A stretch of 64,000 bases of DNA from Pelagibacterium lentulum (GCF_003992625.1 NZ_RZMW01000040.1:1-64000), one strand, 5' to 3'. Positions 18,109 through 28,097 are shown, numbered from the stretch's first letter. Notes: generated by a model not told the origin, from the sequence alone. Numbers and translations are program-made.

Positions 18109-19006
18109 TACCGCTGCAAAAGCCGTCCTCGACGATGACAGAGGCACCGAGGTTGTCGGGCTCGACGATAAGCGCAAGCCCTGGGCTTCTGCACTCATCC
18201 ATGCCCTGTTGATCGGCGCCTCGATCCTGATGCTCTATCCGCTGTTGTGGATGCTCTCGGCCTCGTTCCGCCCCAGCCAGGAAATCTTCAATTCCACCTC
18301 GCTGATCCCCTCGGAAGTTTCAGTTGACGCCTATCCGCGCGGCTGGTTCGGGCTGCGCGTAAGTTTCGGCGTCTTTTTCTGGAATTCGCTTGTCATTGCC
18401 CTGCTCTCGGTGATCGGCAATGTCATGGCCTGCTCGCTGGCGGCCTTTGCCTTTGCCCGGCTCCAGTTCAGGGGGCGTAATTTCTGGTTCGCGATCATGC
18501 TGGGCACGCTGATGCTGCCCTATCACGTGACGCTCATTCCACAATATGTGCTGTTTTTGAACCTTGGCTGGGTCAACACCATCCTGCCGCTCGTGGTGCC
18601 CAAATTCCTCGCCGCTGATGCGTTCTTCATCTTTTTGATGGTGCAGTTTTTCCGCGGCATCCCCAAGGAGCTGGACGAAGCGGCGATGATGGACGGGTGC
18701 AGTCCATGGCGCATCTACTGGAAAATCATGCTGCCGCTTTCCATGCCGGTACTGGCAACCGCGGCGATCTTCACCTTCCTTTGGACCTGGGACGATTTCT
18801 TCGGGCCGCTGATCTATCTCAACGATATGCGGACCTTTACCGTCCAGCTCGGCCTGCGCTCGTTCGTTGACAGCCAGGGCGGCCAATCGGATTGGGCAGG
18901 GCTGTTTGCCATGTCGATCCTGTCGCTGGTCCCGATCTTCTTCTTCTTCCTGTTCTTCCAGCGGCTGCTCATTCAAGGCATCGCGACGACAGGCATGAAA
19001 CGGTAA
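18101..19006 (+). CDS. Sugar ABC transporter permease (MalG type)
   Basis: The 301-residue inner-membrane partner of the preceding permease has first helix ALIHALLIGASILMLYPLLWM and EAA loop LDEAAMMDGCSPWRIYWKIMLPLSMPV. The start ATG lies inside the end of the previous gene, so translation is coupled. Confidence 0.92.
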   Translation: MTDTAAKAVLDDDRGTEVVGLDDKRKPWASALIHALLIGASILMLYPLLWMLSASFRPSQEIFNSTSLIPSEVSVDAYPRGWFGLRVSFGVFFWNSLVIALLSVIGNVMACSLAAFAFARLQFRGRNFWFAIMLGTLMLPYHVTLIPQYVLFLNLGWVNTILPLVVPKFLAADAFFIFLMVQFFRGIPKELDEAAMMDGCSPWRIYWKIMLPLSMPVLATAAIFTFLWTWDDFFGPLIYLNDMRTFTVQLGLRSFVDSQGGQSDWAGLFAMSILSLVPIFFFFLFFQRLLIQGIATTGMKR

Positions 19007-19026
19007 TCTGGAGTATAAAAAGAGCC

Positions 19027-20046
19027 ATGTCGCAATTGCGTTTCTCGGCGGTCGGCATCAATCACGGCCACATCTACGGGCAGGTCGATGCCCTCATCCG
19101 GGCCGGAAGCGAGCTTGTCAGCTTTCACGCGCCCGAAGACGATCTGGCCAAGGCCTTTGCGGAAAAATACCCGCAGGCCGAGCGGATCGCCGACCCCAGG
19201 GCAATCTATGAAGACGCCACTATCGGGCTGGTGGCCAGCGCCGCCATTCCCGGCGATCGCGCGGCCATCGCAATTGCGGCGATGGAACATGGCAAGGACG
19301 TTCTGATCGACAAACCCGGCATGACCAGCCTTGAGCAGCTTGAAAAGGTTCGGGCCGTACAGGCGAAAACGGGCCGCATCTTTTCGGTGCTTTATTCCGA
19401 GCATTTCGAGAACCGCGCCACGGTCAAGGCGGGCCAATTGGTGCATGCAGGCGCCATCGGCAAGGTGGTCAATACGGCCGGGTTCGGGCCGCACAGGATC
19501 AACAAGCCCAGCAGGCCCGACTGGTTTTTCGTCAAGAACCGCTATGGCGGTATCCTGACCGATATTGCCTCCCACCAGGTCGAGCAGTTCCTGTTTTTCA
19601 CCGATAGCCTGGACGCCGAGATTGCGGCGGCAAGCATTGCCAATCACGCCAACGGCGAGACGCCCGGCCTTGAGGATTTCGGCGATATATATCTGCGCAC
19701 GGGCAAAGCAACCGGCTATATACGGGTGGACTGGTACACACCCGAGACACTGCCGACCTGGGGCGACGGACGCCTGACGATCCTTGGCACCGAAGGCTAT
19801 ATCGAAATCCGCAAGAATATCGATATTGCCGGGCGAGAGGGCACCGATCACCTTTTCCTTGTCAACAAGGACGGCGTGCAGCATTTCGATTGCAGCAAGG
19901 ACGATTTGCCCTTTGGCCGCCAATTGCTCGCCGATATCGAAAATCGCACCGAAACGGCCATGCCGCAGGCCCGCTGTTTCAAGGCCATGGAAATCGCGCT
20001 CAAGGCGCAGGCACTGGCCGATAAAGCCTATTACAAGGACATCTGA
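19027..20046 (+). CDS. Gfo/Idh/MocA-family oxidoreductase with DKP motif
   Basis: The 339-residue dehydrogenase-like protein starts MSQLRFSAVGINHGHIYGQ. The nucleotide-binding loop is short of the usual GxGxxG, and the catalytic triplet reads DKP (VLIDKPGMTS) in place of EKP. Later segments, RYGGILTDIASHQVEQFLFF and KATGYIRVDWYTPE, fit the family's substrate domain. It may therefore be a divergent dehydrogenase with altered cofactor handling. It is 20 nt after the permease and 2 nt before the next Gfo gene. Confidence 0.85.
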   Translation: MSQLRFSAVGINHGHIYGQVDALIRAGSELVSFHAPEDDLAKAFAEKYPQAERIADPRAIYEDATIGLVASAAIPGDRAAIAIAAMEHGKDVLIDKPGMTSLEQLEKVRAVQAKTGRIFSVLYSEHFENRATVKAGQLVHAGAIGKVVNTAGFGPHRINKPSRPDWFFVKNRYGGILTDIASHQVEQFLFFTDSLDAEIAAASIANHANGETPGLEDFGDIYLRTGKATGYIRVDWYTPETLPTWGDGRLTILGTEGYIEIRKNIDIAGREGTDHLFLVNKDGVQHFDCSKDDLPFGRQLLADIENRTETAMPQARCFKAMEIALKAQALADKAYYKDI

Positions 20047-20048
20047 AG

Positions 20049-21140
20049 ATGAGCCGGATATATAATGTCGCAATCGTGGGCTGCGGGATCGGCCGATCCC
20101 ATGTCACCGAGGGCTATCTCAACAGCACCGACCGGTTCAAGGTGATCGCGGTCTGCGATCTCAATACCGAACGGCTCGATGAGTTCGCGACCGAATTCGG
20201 GATCGAACGCAAGACGACCGACTTCAACGATCTTCTCGCGATGGCTGACCTCGACATTATCGATATCTGCACCCCGCCGGGCGTGCATTACAGCCAGATC
20301 ATGGCGGCGCTGAAAGCAGACAAGCACGTGGTTTGCGAAAAGCCGCTGGTCGGCTCTCTCAAAGAAATCGATGAGGTCATGGCGGCGGAAAAGACGTCCA
20401 AGGGCCGCTTGATGCCGATCTTTCAATATCGCTATGGCGATGGGGTACAGAAAGCCAAAAAGATCATCGAGGCGGGACTTGCGGGCAAGCCCTTTGCGGG
20501 CACCGCCGAGACCTTCTGGAACCGCGGGCCGGATTATTACGCGGTGCCCTGGCGGGGCAAATGGCATACAGAACTTGGCGGCGTGCTGATGGCCCACGCG
20601 ATCCATATCCATGACATGATCTGCTATCTCATGGGTCCGCCCAAATCGCTGTTTGGCCGTGTGGCCACGCGGGTCAACGCTATTGAGGTTGAAGACTGCG
20701 TGAGCGCCTCGGTGCTGCTCGAAAGCGGCGCGCTTGCCTCGTTTACGGCGACGCTGGGCGCTGCCGAAGAAATCTCGCGCATCCATATGGCGTTTGAGAA
20801 TGTGACCTTCGAGAGCAGCCACGCCCCCTATTCGCTGGGTAACGATCCCTGGCGGATCGTGCCGCGCAATCCCGAAACGGGCAAGAAGATCGACGCCTTG
20901 CTTGCCGATTGGCAGCCGGTCCCGCCGCGCTTTGCCGGACAGATCCGAGCGCTTTACGATGCGCTGGAAACGGGTGGCCCTTTGCCGGTCTCGACCACCG
21001 ATGCGCGCGCCGGGCTGGAACTGGTGGCAGCATTTTATCATTCGGCGCGCACGGCCACCGATGTCAATTTCCCGCTTGGCCCCGATCATCCAACCTATGA
21101 AAGCTGGATTCCCGAACACTACCGCGCGCAAGCGGGTTGA
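20049..21140 (+). CDS. Gfo/Idh/MocA-family oxidoreductase (canonical)
   Basis: This 363-residue protein has a clear Rossmann start (YNVAIVGCGIGRSHVTEGYL), the EKP motif in VVCEKPLVGS and the His-containing segment MAHAIHIHDMICY expected in the active site. Together with its upstream neighbour and the two leftward paralogues, it gives the cluster four members of this family, suggesting several oxidation or epimerisation steps by transient oxidation. Confidence 0.88.
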   Translation: MSRIYNVAIVGCGIGRSHVTEGYLNSTDRFKVIAVCDLNTERLDEFATEFGIERKTTDFNDLLAMADLDIIDICTPPGVHYSQIMAALKADKHVVCEKPLVGSLKEIDEVMAAEKTSKGRLMPIFQYRYGDGVQKAKKIIEAGLAGKPFAGTAETFWNRGPDYYAVPWRGKWHTELGGVLMAHAIHIHDMICYLMGPPKSLFGRVATRVNAIEVEDCVSASVLLESGALASFTATLGAAEEISRIHMAFENVTFESSHAPYSLGNDPWRIVPRNPETGKKIDALLADWQPVPPRFAGQIRALYDALETGGPLPVSTTDARAGLELVAAFYHSARTATDVNFPLGPDHPTYESWIPEHYRAQAG

Positions 21141-21156
21141 GGAGTAAATTACCGCG

Positions 21157-22242
21157 ATGTCCACTTCGATCACGCTCGAAAAAGTCCATAAACGCTATGG
21201 TGCCGTTGAAGTCATCCACGGGATCGATCTTGAAATCGACCCCGGTGAGTTCACGGTGTTTGTCGGACCGTCCGGCTGCGGGAAATCCACGCTGCTGCGC
21301 ATGATCGCAGGGTTGGAGCCGATCACGGGCGGCAACCTTAAAATCGATGGCGAAGTGATGAACGAAGTGGCGGCTGCCAAGCGCGGCATTGCCATGGTAT
21401 TCCAGTCCTACGCCCTTTACCCGCATATGAATGTCTATCAAAATCTGGCTTTCGGGCTTGAAACCGCCGGCATGAAGAAGTCGGAGGTTGAACCGCGGGT
21501 TCAGCGCGCCGCCGAGATTTTGCAGATCGAGCCGCTCCTCAAGCGCAAGCCCAAGCAGCTTTCCGGCGGCCAGCGCCAGCGCGTCGCCATTGGCCGGGCC
21601 ATCGTGCGCGAGCCGCGCATTTTTCTCTTCGACGAGCCGCTTTCAAACCTCGATGCCGAATTGCGCGTGCAGATGCGGGTGGAGATCGCCAAGCTGCATC
21701 GGGACCTGGGCAATACGATGATTTATGTGACCCACGATCAGGTGGAAGCCATGACCATGGCCGACAAGATCGTGGTTTTGCGGCTGGGCCATATCGAGCA
21801 GGTCGGCTCGCCGCTCGACCTTTACAATCATCCGGCCAACAAGTTCGTTGCCGGGTTTATCGGCAGCCCGAAAATGAACTTCCTCAATGCCAGAATCGAC
21901 GCCATTGCCGAAGGGACAACAACGCTCAAGATCGGCAATCAGACGCTTACTCTTAACCGCGCGGCCAAAGGTGCGAGCGCCGGTCAGGAGATCGAGCTTG
22001 GCGTGCGGCCCGAGCATATCACGATTGCCCCGGCAGACAACCGGATCGCGTTCGGTGATGTCACCATCGATCTTGTCGAAAATCTGGGCGGCCAGACAAT
22101 GCTGTATGCCAGCACCGCCGATGGGCAGGGCCTGACCGTTGCGCTCGAGGGCCAGCGCAGCGTGGCCGACAAGAGCACTATCGCCATCCATGTCGACCCG
22201 GCGCTGTGCCATCTGTTTGATAAAGATGGGAACGTTCTCTGA
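21157..22242 (+). CDS. Sugar ABC transporter ATPase (UgpC/MalK type)
   Basis: The 361-residue ATPase has Walker A GPSGCGKST, signature LSGGQRQR, Walker B IFLFDEPLSNLD and switch His in YVTHDQ. A C-terminal TOBE/MalK-like regulatory region follows (about 240-361, including GVRPEHITIA). It ends the rightward operon and is followed by a strong terminator. Confidence 0.95.
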   Translation: MSTSITLEKVHKRYGAVEVIHGIDLEIDPGEFTVFVGPSGCGKSTLLRMIAGLEPITGGNLKIDGEVMNEVAAAKRGIAMVFQSYALYPHMNVYQNLAFGLETAGMKKSEVEPRVQRAAEILQIEPLLKRKPKQLSGGQRQRVAIGRAIVREPRIFLFDEPLSNLDAELRVQMRVEIAKLHRDLGNTMIYVTHDQVEAMTMADKIVVLRLGHIEQVGSPLDLYNHPANKFVAGFIGSPKMNFLNARIDAIAEGTTTLKIGNQTLTLNRAAKGASAGQEIELGVRPEHITIAPADNRIAFGDVTIDLVENLGGQTMLYASTADGQGLTVALEGQRSVADKSTIAIHVDPALCHLFDKDGNVL

Positions 22243-22252
22243 ATCCAAAAAA

Positions 22253-22278
22253 AACGCCGCAAATTGCGGCGTTTTTTA
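22253..22278. terminator. Bidirectional intrinsic terminator
   Basis: AACGCCGC (22253-22260) pairs with GCGGCGTT (22266-22273) across a 5-nt loop, with an A run before and a T run after. It serves the rightward sugar operon and also the leftward peptide-type operon, whose last gene stops at 22297. Confidence 0.95.
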
Positions 22279-22296
22279 TAGTCCGATAAAGGCTTG

Positions 22297-23208
22297 TCAG
22301 CCGACGCGGACCATTCGGCCATCGTCACGCGGGGTCAGCTTGCCCTCGCCCGATTTGGCCCAGGCCGCTTCGGCCATGGCACGATCGGCAGGCTTGAGAT
22401 TGCCCTGCCCTGCGTCGTCCACCGACAACACGGACGCCTTGAGCAATTGTGAATAGGGATGCTGAGGCGCGTCGAGCACGGTGCGGGCCGGGCCCATTTC
22501 CACGACATAGCCCTTTTGCATGATGATCAGCCTGTCCGAGATATAATAGGCCGTCGCAAGATCGTGGGTGATATAGATCACCGAAACTCCGAAATTGTCG
22601 CGCAAGTCCTTCAAGAGATTGACGATGGACATGCGCAGCGAAGCGTCGACCATCGAAACCGGCTCGTCGGCTATCAAAAGGGCCGGATTTGGAATCAGCG
22701 CGCGGGCGATGGCCACACGCTGGAGCTGGCCGCCGGAAAGCTCATGGGCATAACGGCCCTTTATCTCGCGATAGCTCAGTCCGACCTTTTGCAGGGCATC
22801 GTCCATGCTCTTTTCGATTTCTGCCTTGCCTTTCAGGCCCAAAAGCGTGCGTGCCGTCGCATCGAGATAGCGATCCACCTGCTTTAAGGGATTGAAGGCC
22901 TCGAACGGGTTCTGGAACACCGGCTGCACGCGCCGCATGAATTGCAGCCGTACTTTGCGGTTCTTGCGGTCCGCTGCGCCCGTACCTTCAAAAGTGATGT
23001 CGCCGTCGCTGGGTTCTTCCAACCCCAGGATCATGCGGGCAAGGGTTGTCTTGCCGGACCCCGATTCCCCGATAATGGTGAAGATCTCCGGCTTTTCGCT
23101 TTCAAGCGCAAAGCTGACATCGATCACGGCATCGGTATATTGGCGCGAGAGAATGCCACCCATGGCAAAGCGTTTCGAGACGTTACGGACATCGAGCAGC
23201 GTGGTCAT
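22297..23208 (-). CDS. Oligopeptide/oligosaccharide-type ABC ATPase (DppF-like)
   Basis: The 303-residue ATPase has Walker A GESGSGKTT, signature LSGGQLQR, Walker B LLIADEPVSMVD and THDLATAYY. The C-terminal extension is shorter and lacks the cysteine-rich tail seen in its partner. It overlaps the partner by ATGA. Last gene of the operon. Confidence 0.92.
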   Translation of the reverse strand: MTTLLDVRNVSKRFAMGGILSRQYTDAVIDVSFALESEKPEIFTIIGESGSGKTTLARMILGLEEPSDGDITFEGTGAADRKNRKVRLQFMRRVQPVFQNPFEAFNPLKQVDRYLDATARTLLGLKGKAEIEKSMDDALQKVGLSYREIKGRYAHELSGGQLQRVAIARALIPNPALLIADEPVSMVDASLRMSIVNLLKDLRDNFGVSVIYITHDLATAYYISDRLIIMQKGYVVEMGPARTVLDAPQHPYSQLLKASVLSVDDAGQGNLKPADRAMAEAAWAKSGEGKLTPRDDGRMVRVG

Positions 23209-24239
23209 GACAGGGCCTCCGCAGGCTGGCCGAACGTCGCAAGCGGCTTGACGTCATCTGAGCGCCAGCAGGCACTTCGGTGGCTTTCGCCGACAGCCAC
23301 AAGCGGGGGCACATCGGTCTTGCATTTGTCGATCGCCAGCGGACAACGGGGATGGAACCGGCACCCGGCAGGCGGATCGGCCAGATTGGGCGGACGGCCC
23401 TCCAGCGCCGCCTTGGGCGAAGTATCCCCGATGCGCGGCAGGCTGCCCACCAGATGAGAGGTATAGGGATGTTTGGGCGCGGTAAAAAGGGTGCGTGTCG
23501 GTCCTTCCTCGACCAGCCGACCCGCATAAACGATACCGATCCGGTCGGCCATATTGGCGTGTACGCTCATGTCGTGGGTGACGAAGACGACAGACGAACC
23601 CATTTGCTGCTGCACGTCGCGGATCATGGCCAGCACATCCTTTTGCACCACCACATCGAGCGCGGTCGTGGGTTCGTCCGCAATGATGAATTCAGGCTGG
23701 CAGACCGTTGCCAGAGCAATGGTGACGCGCTGGCGCATGCCGCCGGACAATTCGTGCGGATAGGCTCTCAGGATGTCGGGGGAAAGATTGAGGCGCCTGA
23801 GATGGGCTTCTGTCCGTTCCCAAAATTCCTTTTTGGGAACGCCCATGGGCCTGAACGCAAAGTCCTCGAAGCTCCGCTTGATGCGGCGCACCGGATTGAG
23901 CACGCTCATTGAGCCTTGCATGATATAGGAGAGATGCTTCCAGCGGATGGCGTCCACATCTTCCTTCTTGGCCTTGTAGGGATCGATCTCGATGTCACCG
24001 AACCGATAGGTCAGCGAACCGTCAACCACCTTGAGCGGTGGGCGGATGGCGGCAGCGAGCACTTTAATCAGCGAGGTCTTGCCCGAGGAGCTTTCCCCGG
24101 CAATGCCATAGACCTCGTTCTTGCGGATCGAAAGCGTCACGTCATCGACGGCGCGCACTTCGCGCTCGATGCCGAAATAAGCCATTTGGTAATAGGCCTT
24201 GAGGCCTTTGACGGTGAGGATGTCGTTGGATTGTGCCAT
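23205..24239 (-). CDS. Oligopeptide/oligosaccharide-type ABC ATPase (DppD-like)
   Basis: The 344-residue ATPase has Walker [10 protein letters not shown], signature LSGGMRQR, Walker [13 protein letters not shown] and THDMSVHAN. It ends with the oligopeptide/dipeptide-transporter C-terminal domain, including the CRFHPRCP cysteine motif. Note SS in the Walker A where SG is usual. It follows the DppC-like permease by 3 nt. Confidence 0.92.
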   Translation of the reverse strand: MAQSNDILTVKGLKAYYQMAYFGIEREVRAVDDVTLSIRKNEVYGIAGESSSGKTSLIKVLAAAIRPPLKVVDGSLTYRFGDIEIDPYKAKKEDVDAIRWKHLSYIMQGSMSVLNPVRRIKRSFEDFAFRPMGVPKKEFWERTEAHLRRLNLSPDILRAYPHELSGGMRQRVTIALATVCQPEFIIADEPTTALDVVVQKDVLAMIRDVQQQMGSSVVFVTHDMSVHANMADRIGIVYAGRLVEEGPTRTLFTAPKHPYTSHLVGSLPRIGDTSPKAALEGRPPNLADPPAGCRFHPRCPLAIDKCKTDVPPLVAVGESHRSACWRSDDVKPLATFGQPAEALS

Positions 24240-24242
24240 CGG

Positions 24243-25103
24243 TTACGCTCCTCCCATCCGGCGCAGGCGCGAGCGCGGATCGATATATTCGTTCATGGCC
24301 ACGGTGAGCAGAAACAGACCGATAAAGAGCATGACGATCAGCAACACAGGGATCAGAATCCACCACCAGACGCCTACCACCATGGCCGAATGGTTGTTGG
24401 CCCAGTAAAGGGTTGTACCAACGGTCGGGATATTGACATTGGTGAAGCCGAGTACGGCCAGGGTGACTTCCATGCCGATCGACCAGATCATGTTGGCGAT
24501 GGCAGTCGCAAAAACGATGGGCATCACATAGGGCAGATGTTCCTCAAACATGATGCGGCGCGCGCTCATGCCCGAAAAGACCGCATGGCGGGTGAATTCG
24601 CGATGACGGAGGCCCAGCGCAACCGAGCGGATCAGGCGCGCGTCGAACGGCCAGCCGAAGCACGCCATGACAAAAGCCAGCCGGTACATATCCAGATCGC
24701 TGCGCATAACGAAATAAAACAGGATCAGGATCGGAAAGATTGGCAGGGCAACGAAGATATCGTTGAAGAACATCAGAACCCTGTCGACCCAGCCGCCAAG
24801 ATAGCCGGCCAAAAGCCCTACGCTTATCGAAATGATCCGGCTCAACACAGCCACCATCAGCCCGAAGGTCAGCGTGTTGCGGAAGGCAAAACTGAGTTGC
24901 CAGAACATGTCCTGTCCGCGCGAGTTCGTTCCGAACCAATATTGACCGGAGGGCGGCTGGTCGGGGATGGCAACATAGATCAATGTCGGATCGACGGGCG
25001 AGAAAAAGCTCGCCAGCGCAAAGACGACGATGACACCCACGAGCACGCAGCCGATGGCGAACTCGATATTGTAGCGGATGAGGTCCTTTACGATTGCAAG
25101 CAT
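24243..25103 (-). CDS. Opp-type ABC permease (DppC-like)
   Basis: The 286-residue membrane protein has an N-terminal helix (FAIGCVLVGVIVVFALASFF), the periplasmic segment SGQYWFGTNSRGQDMFWQL typical of DppC, and five further helices. The loop facing the ATPases includes REFTRHAVFSGMSARRIMFEEHLPYVMP. It is three nucleotides from the DppB-like gene. Confidence 0.92.
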   Translation of the reverse strand: MLAIVKDLIRYNIEFAIGCVLVGVIVVFALASFFSPVDPTLIYVAIPDQPPSGQYWFGTNSRGQDMFWQLSFAFRNTLTFGLMVAVLSRIISISVGLLAGYLGGWVDRVLMFFNDIFVALPIFPILILFYFVMRSDLDMYRLAFVMACFGWPFDARLIRSVALGLRHREFTRHAVFSGMSARRIMFEEHLPYVMPIVFATAIANMIWSIGMEVTLAVLGFTNVNIPTVGTTLYWANNHSAMVVGVWWWILIPVLLIVMLFIGLFLLTVAMNEYIDPRSRLRRMGGA

Positions 25104-25106
25104 CGG

Positions 25107-26111
25107 TCATTTCACCTTTACGCGGGGATCGAGCAGCGGGTGAAGCAGATCGATAATGAAAATCGCGGTTGCCACGGCGATGACCGCCATGGACGAAACC
25201 GCCAGAACGACAGTGGTGTCACCGCCATTGACCGCCCGGACCAAAAGCGACCCCAGGCCCGGATAGCCAAAGACCTGTTCGGTGATGATCGTGCCTGAGA
25301 AAATGCCGCCCAGCGCCATGGCAAGGCCGGTCAATTGCGGCACCATCGCATTGCGGATGACGTAGAAGAAGACAACACGCTCGGTCTTGACCCCGGCCAA
25401 TTCGGCATAGGTGACATAGTCCTCGGTCACGATATTGGACACAAGCGCCCGCATACCCAGAAACGATACGCCCATGCCCACGATCACCAGCGAGGTGGCC
25501 GGCAGGATGGCGTGATGGAGCACCGAGAAGATGAATTCGGCCGTAAAGCCGGGACGGACATTCATGGAAAAGCCACCGGAAATCGGCAGCACCGGCCAGA
25601 AATAGCCGAATATGATGACCAGCAAAAAGGCGACAATGTAATAGGGGATGGGCTGCACCCCCATGGCCACAACGCCGAAGGCCTTGAGAAAACGGTTATT
25701 CTGATAGTAACCGGCAAGTCCACCCAGCATATTGCCGATGATCCAGGACATCACGATTGCCGTGACCAGCAGACCCACCGTCCAAGGCAATGCGAGCATG
25801 ACAAGACGCATGGCAGGCGTGGGAAACGCGATCAACGATGGGCCGAGATCGCCAACGACGAAACGCAACCAGAAATTGAGATATTTTTCATGGAGCGGCA
25901 AATCGGTGCCGAACAGCGCGGTGAGCGTTTCACGCAGGGCCTGAATGGCCTCAGGGCTGAAACTCGACTGACCCGCAACGCGCCCGATAATGGTCTCCAC
26001 CGGAGAAATGGGCGAAAGATGCGTAATGAAAAACGCTGCCGATATTCCGGCAAACACTACGGCTGCCAGTTGCATGAGCCGCTTCAAGACGAAAACCAGA
26101 TAGTCCTTCAT
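25107..26111 (-). CDS. Opp-type ABC permease (DppB-like)
   Basis: The 334-residue permease starts MKDYLVFVLKRLMQLAAVVFAGISAAFFITHL, as family members do. Further helices and the DYVTYAELAGVKTERVVFFYVIRNAMVPQLTG loop complete the fold. ATG 26111 was chosen; the frame runs 15 codons further upstream into unconserved sequence. It is 78 nt downstream of the binding-protein gene. Confidence 0.9.
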   Translation of the reverse strand: MKDYLVFVLKRLMQLAAVVFAGISAAFFITHLSPISPVETIIGRVAGQSSFSPEAIQALRETLTALFGTDLPLHEKYLNFWLRFVVGDLGPSLIAFPTPAMRLVMLALPWTVGLLVTAIVMSWIIGNMLGGLAGYYQNNRFLKAFGVVAMGVQPIPYYIVAFLLVIIFGYFWPVLPISGGFSMNVRPGFTAEFIFSVLHHAILPATSLVIVGMGVSFLGMRALVSNIVTEDYVTYAELAGVKTERVVFFYVIRNAMVPQLTGLAMALGGIFSGTIITEQVFGYPGLGSLLVRAVNGGDTTVVLAVSSMAVIAVATAIFIIDLLHPLLDPRVKVK

Positions 26112-26189
26112 GTAAACCGCAATGCCTTCCCCGGTCCGTGAGGGGTGTCCGGCCAAAGCCGGACACCGGGTTTAGCTCGAGGGAGAAGC

Positions 26190-28097
26190 CTATTGAGCAG
26201 GCTCGAGCTGGGTGAAGATGTAGCGCGAGTTGGCCCAGTTGGTGACGATATTGGCGTATGGGTTTTCCTCGGCTGTCGGGAAGCCAGTCCAATAGCGTTC
26301 CGAATAGGCGGCAAAGACGTTGAACGACATCATCGGGATGACGGGCATTTCCTCGACCATAAGGCGAACGAAGTCATAGCCCAGTTCAAGGTTTTCCTGG
26401 GTGCCGAATTCTGTCACCCGGACCTCCTCGATGATACGGTCGAGTTCTTCATGCTGCCAGCGCGCCCAGTTGCGCTGAGGCTGACGTTCACCTTCCGCAG
26501 CCACATAGCTTGATTGCCAGCTTTCAAGGAAGAACGAGAGATCGGGATCGCCGCCCCATGTTTCGATCTGCCACGCCGTTGCCGCATCATATGTTGCGAG
26601 CGGAAGATCCTGCGCAAACATCTGGGGCGTGGTTTCCGCTGTGACCTGGACGCCGGCCTGGCTCCACTGCTGGGCCGCCATGGTACCGAAGCGGTTCATG
26701 ACGCCACTTTCAAACGTGGTGATGGTAAAGCCGAAACGGTCCCCATCGGGCGTGTACCAGTCATTGCCCTGCCGGGTGAAACCGGCATCTTCCAGCAGTT
26801 CTGCGGCTGCCTCGAGATTTTGCCCCCACCAGCCAAAACCAAAGGCACGACGGATCGCATCCTCGTCAGTGGGCACCGCATCGCCGAACTGGGGCCGAAC
26901 CATGTCTGCAACCTGCAGGCCGATGGTCGGGTCGTAAGGCGTGATGGTCTGGGAACCGGTATCGAGCTCAAAGCCTTCCAACCACTCTTGCAACGGCCCG
27001 TGATAATCGTCCGGATGGGTACCGGTGGGCGGAACGGCAATCGCGGAAAGCGTTGCCGCGCCACGATAGGAAGCCATCGAGATCTGACGCGCATCGAGCA
27101 TCAGCGCCAATGCCCAACGGACACGACGATCCTGGAACAATTCGTTCTGATGGTTGAAAATCACCATCGGAAGCGTGGGATCGGGGTGAGCGTGAGGGAA
27201 GCCGGGGAACCAACCGCGCGCCGTTTCATCCTGCTCAACAAGACTGAACATGGCTTCCGGCGTCAGATCGTGGATCATGTCCAGATTGCCGTTGACCATC
27301 TCGATCAACCGGCTGTCGATGGCGGGAATGGAGCGGTAGATGATATATTGTGGGCCGGGTTCGCCATATGCGGCAACCGTGGTCCGCTCCCAATCCTCGC
27401 GCTTTTCCCAGATGTACCAGGCGCCGTTGGGATCATAGCTATGGAGCGTATAGGGGCCAAGGCCCACCGGTGGATTGAAGTCGCTCTCCATGGGATCGTC
27501 GAATTGCTCAAAAACGTGCTTTGGCATGATCCAAGCGCCATTCCAGCGCACCGAGAACACAGCATGGAAACGCGAGTTGGGCCGAGCGAGATTGAAAACG
27601 ACGGTGTAATCGTCGACCGCTTCAACGCTTTCAACCTGTTGCGCAAACGTAGCGCCCCAGTTAAAGGCCGGATTGGCGGCCTGAGCCTCAACCGTATAAA
27701 CCACGTCCTCGGCAGTAAATTCCACGCCATCCGACCAATAGATGCCTTCGCGCAGCCGCACGGTCATCTGGGTGAAGTCTTCGTTGTATTCCCAAGGCTC
27801 GGCAGCCAGTGAATTATAAAGCGCACCATCGAGCCCTGCGTCGGGATCGATATACCAAAGCGTGTCCATCATGAGCTGATGCAACCCATTGGACATCCCG
27901 CCACCGGCACCAGCAACCCAGAGGTTGAACCAATCGGGATTAATGGCCGGCGGCTCGGGGTTGTGAACAATCAGAGTCTGTTCGCGGGGAAATTCGGTAA
28001 TTGGTGGCAATTCTGCCGGAGCATCCTGAGCAATCGCCGCACTGCCCATCATGGCAACGACCGCGACCGACGCCAGAAGCGTCTTCCACTTGTTCAT
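26190..28097 (-). CDS. Opp-type ABC transporter binding protein
   Basis: The 635-residue family-5 binding protein has a signal peptide (MNKWKTLLASVAVVAMMGSAAIA, cut before QD). It is longer than most dipeptide receptors and aromatic-rich, a feature of family members that bind oligosaccharides. Neighbouring GH51 arabinofuranosidase and sugar-linked context suggest arabino-oligosaccharides rather than peptides. It has its own promoter at 28157-28184 with palindromes just upstream. Confidence 0.88.
   Translation of the reverse strand: MNKWKTLLASVAVVAMMGSAAIAQDAPAELPPITEFPREQTLIVHNPEPPAINPDWFNLWVAGAGGGMSNGLHQLMMDTLWYIDPDAGLDGALYNSLAAEPWEYNEDFTQMTVRLREGIYWSDGVEFTAEDVVYTVEAQAANPAFNWGATFAQQVESVEAVDDYTVVFNLARPNSRFHAVFSVRWNGAWIMPKHVFEQFDDPMESDFNPPVGLGPYTLHSYDPNGAWYIWEKREDWERTTVAAYGEPGPQYIIYRSIPAIDSRLIEMVNGNLDMIHDLTPEAMFSLVEQDETARGWFPGFPHAHPDPTLPMVIFNHQNELFQDRRVRWALALMLDARQISMASYRGAATLSAIAVPPTGTHPDDYHGPLQEWLEGFELDTGSQTITPYDPTIGLQVADMVRPQFGDAVPTDEDAIRRAFGFGWWGQNLEAAAELLEDAGFTRQGNDWYTPDGDRFGFTITTFESGVMNRFGTMAAQQWSQAGVQVTAETTPQMFAQDLPLATYDAATAWQIETWGGDPDLSFFLESWQSSYVAAEGERQPQRNWARWQHEELDRIIEEVRVTEFGTQENLELGYDFVRLMVEEMPVIPMMSFNVFAAYSERYWTGFPTAEENPYANIVTNWANSRYIFTQLEPAQ

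Noticed and set aside
23916-25298. 460-codon plus-strand frame, His/Asp/Gln-rich
   Set aside because: It is antisense to the DppD-like and DppC-like genes and has low-complexity composition.
26514-27812. 432-codon plus-strand frame over the Opp-type receptor gene
   Set aside because: It is a shadow frame; the minus-strand product has a signal peptide and family features.
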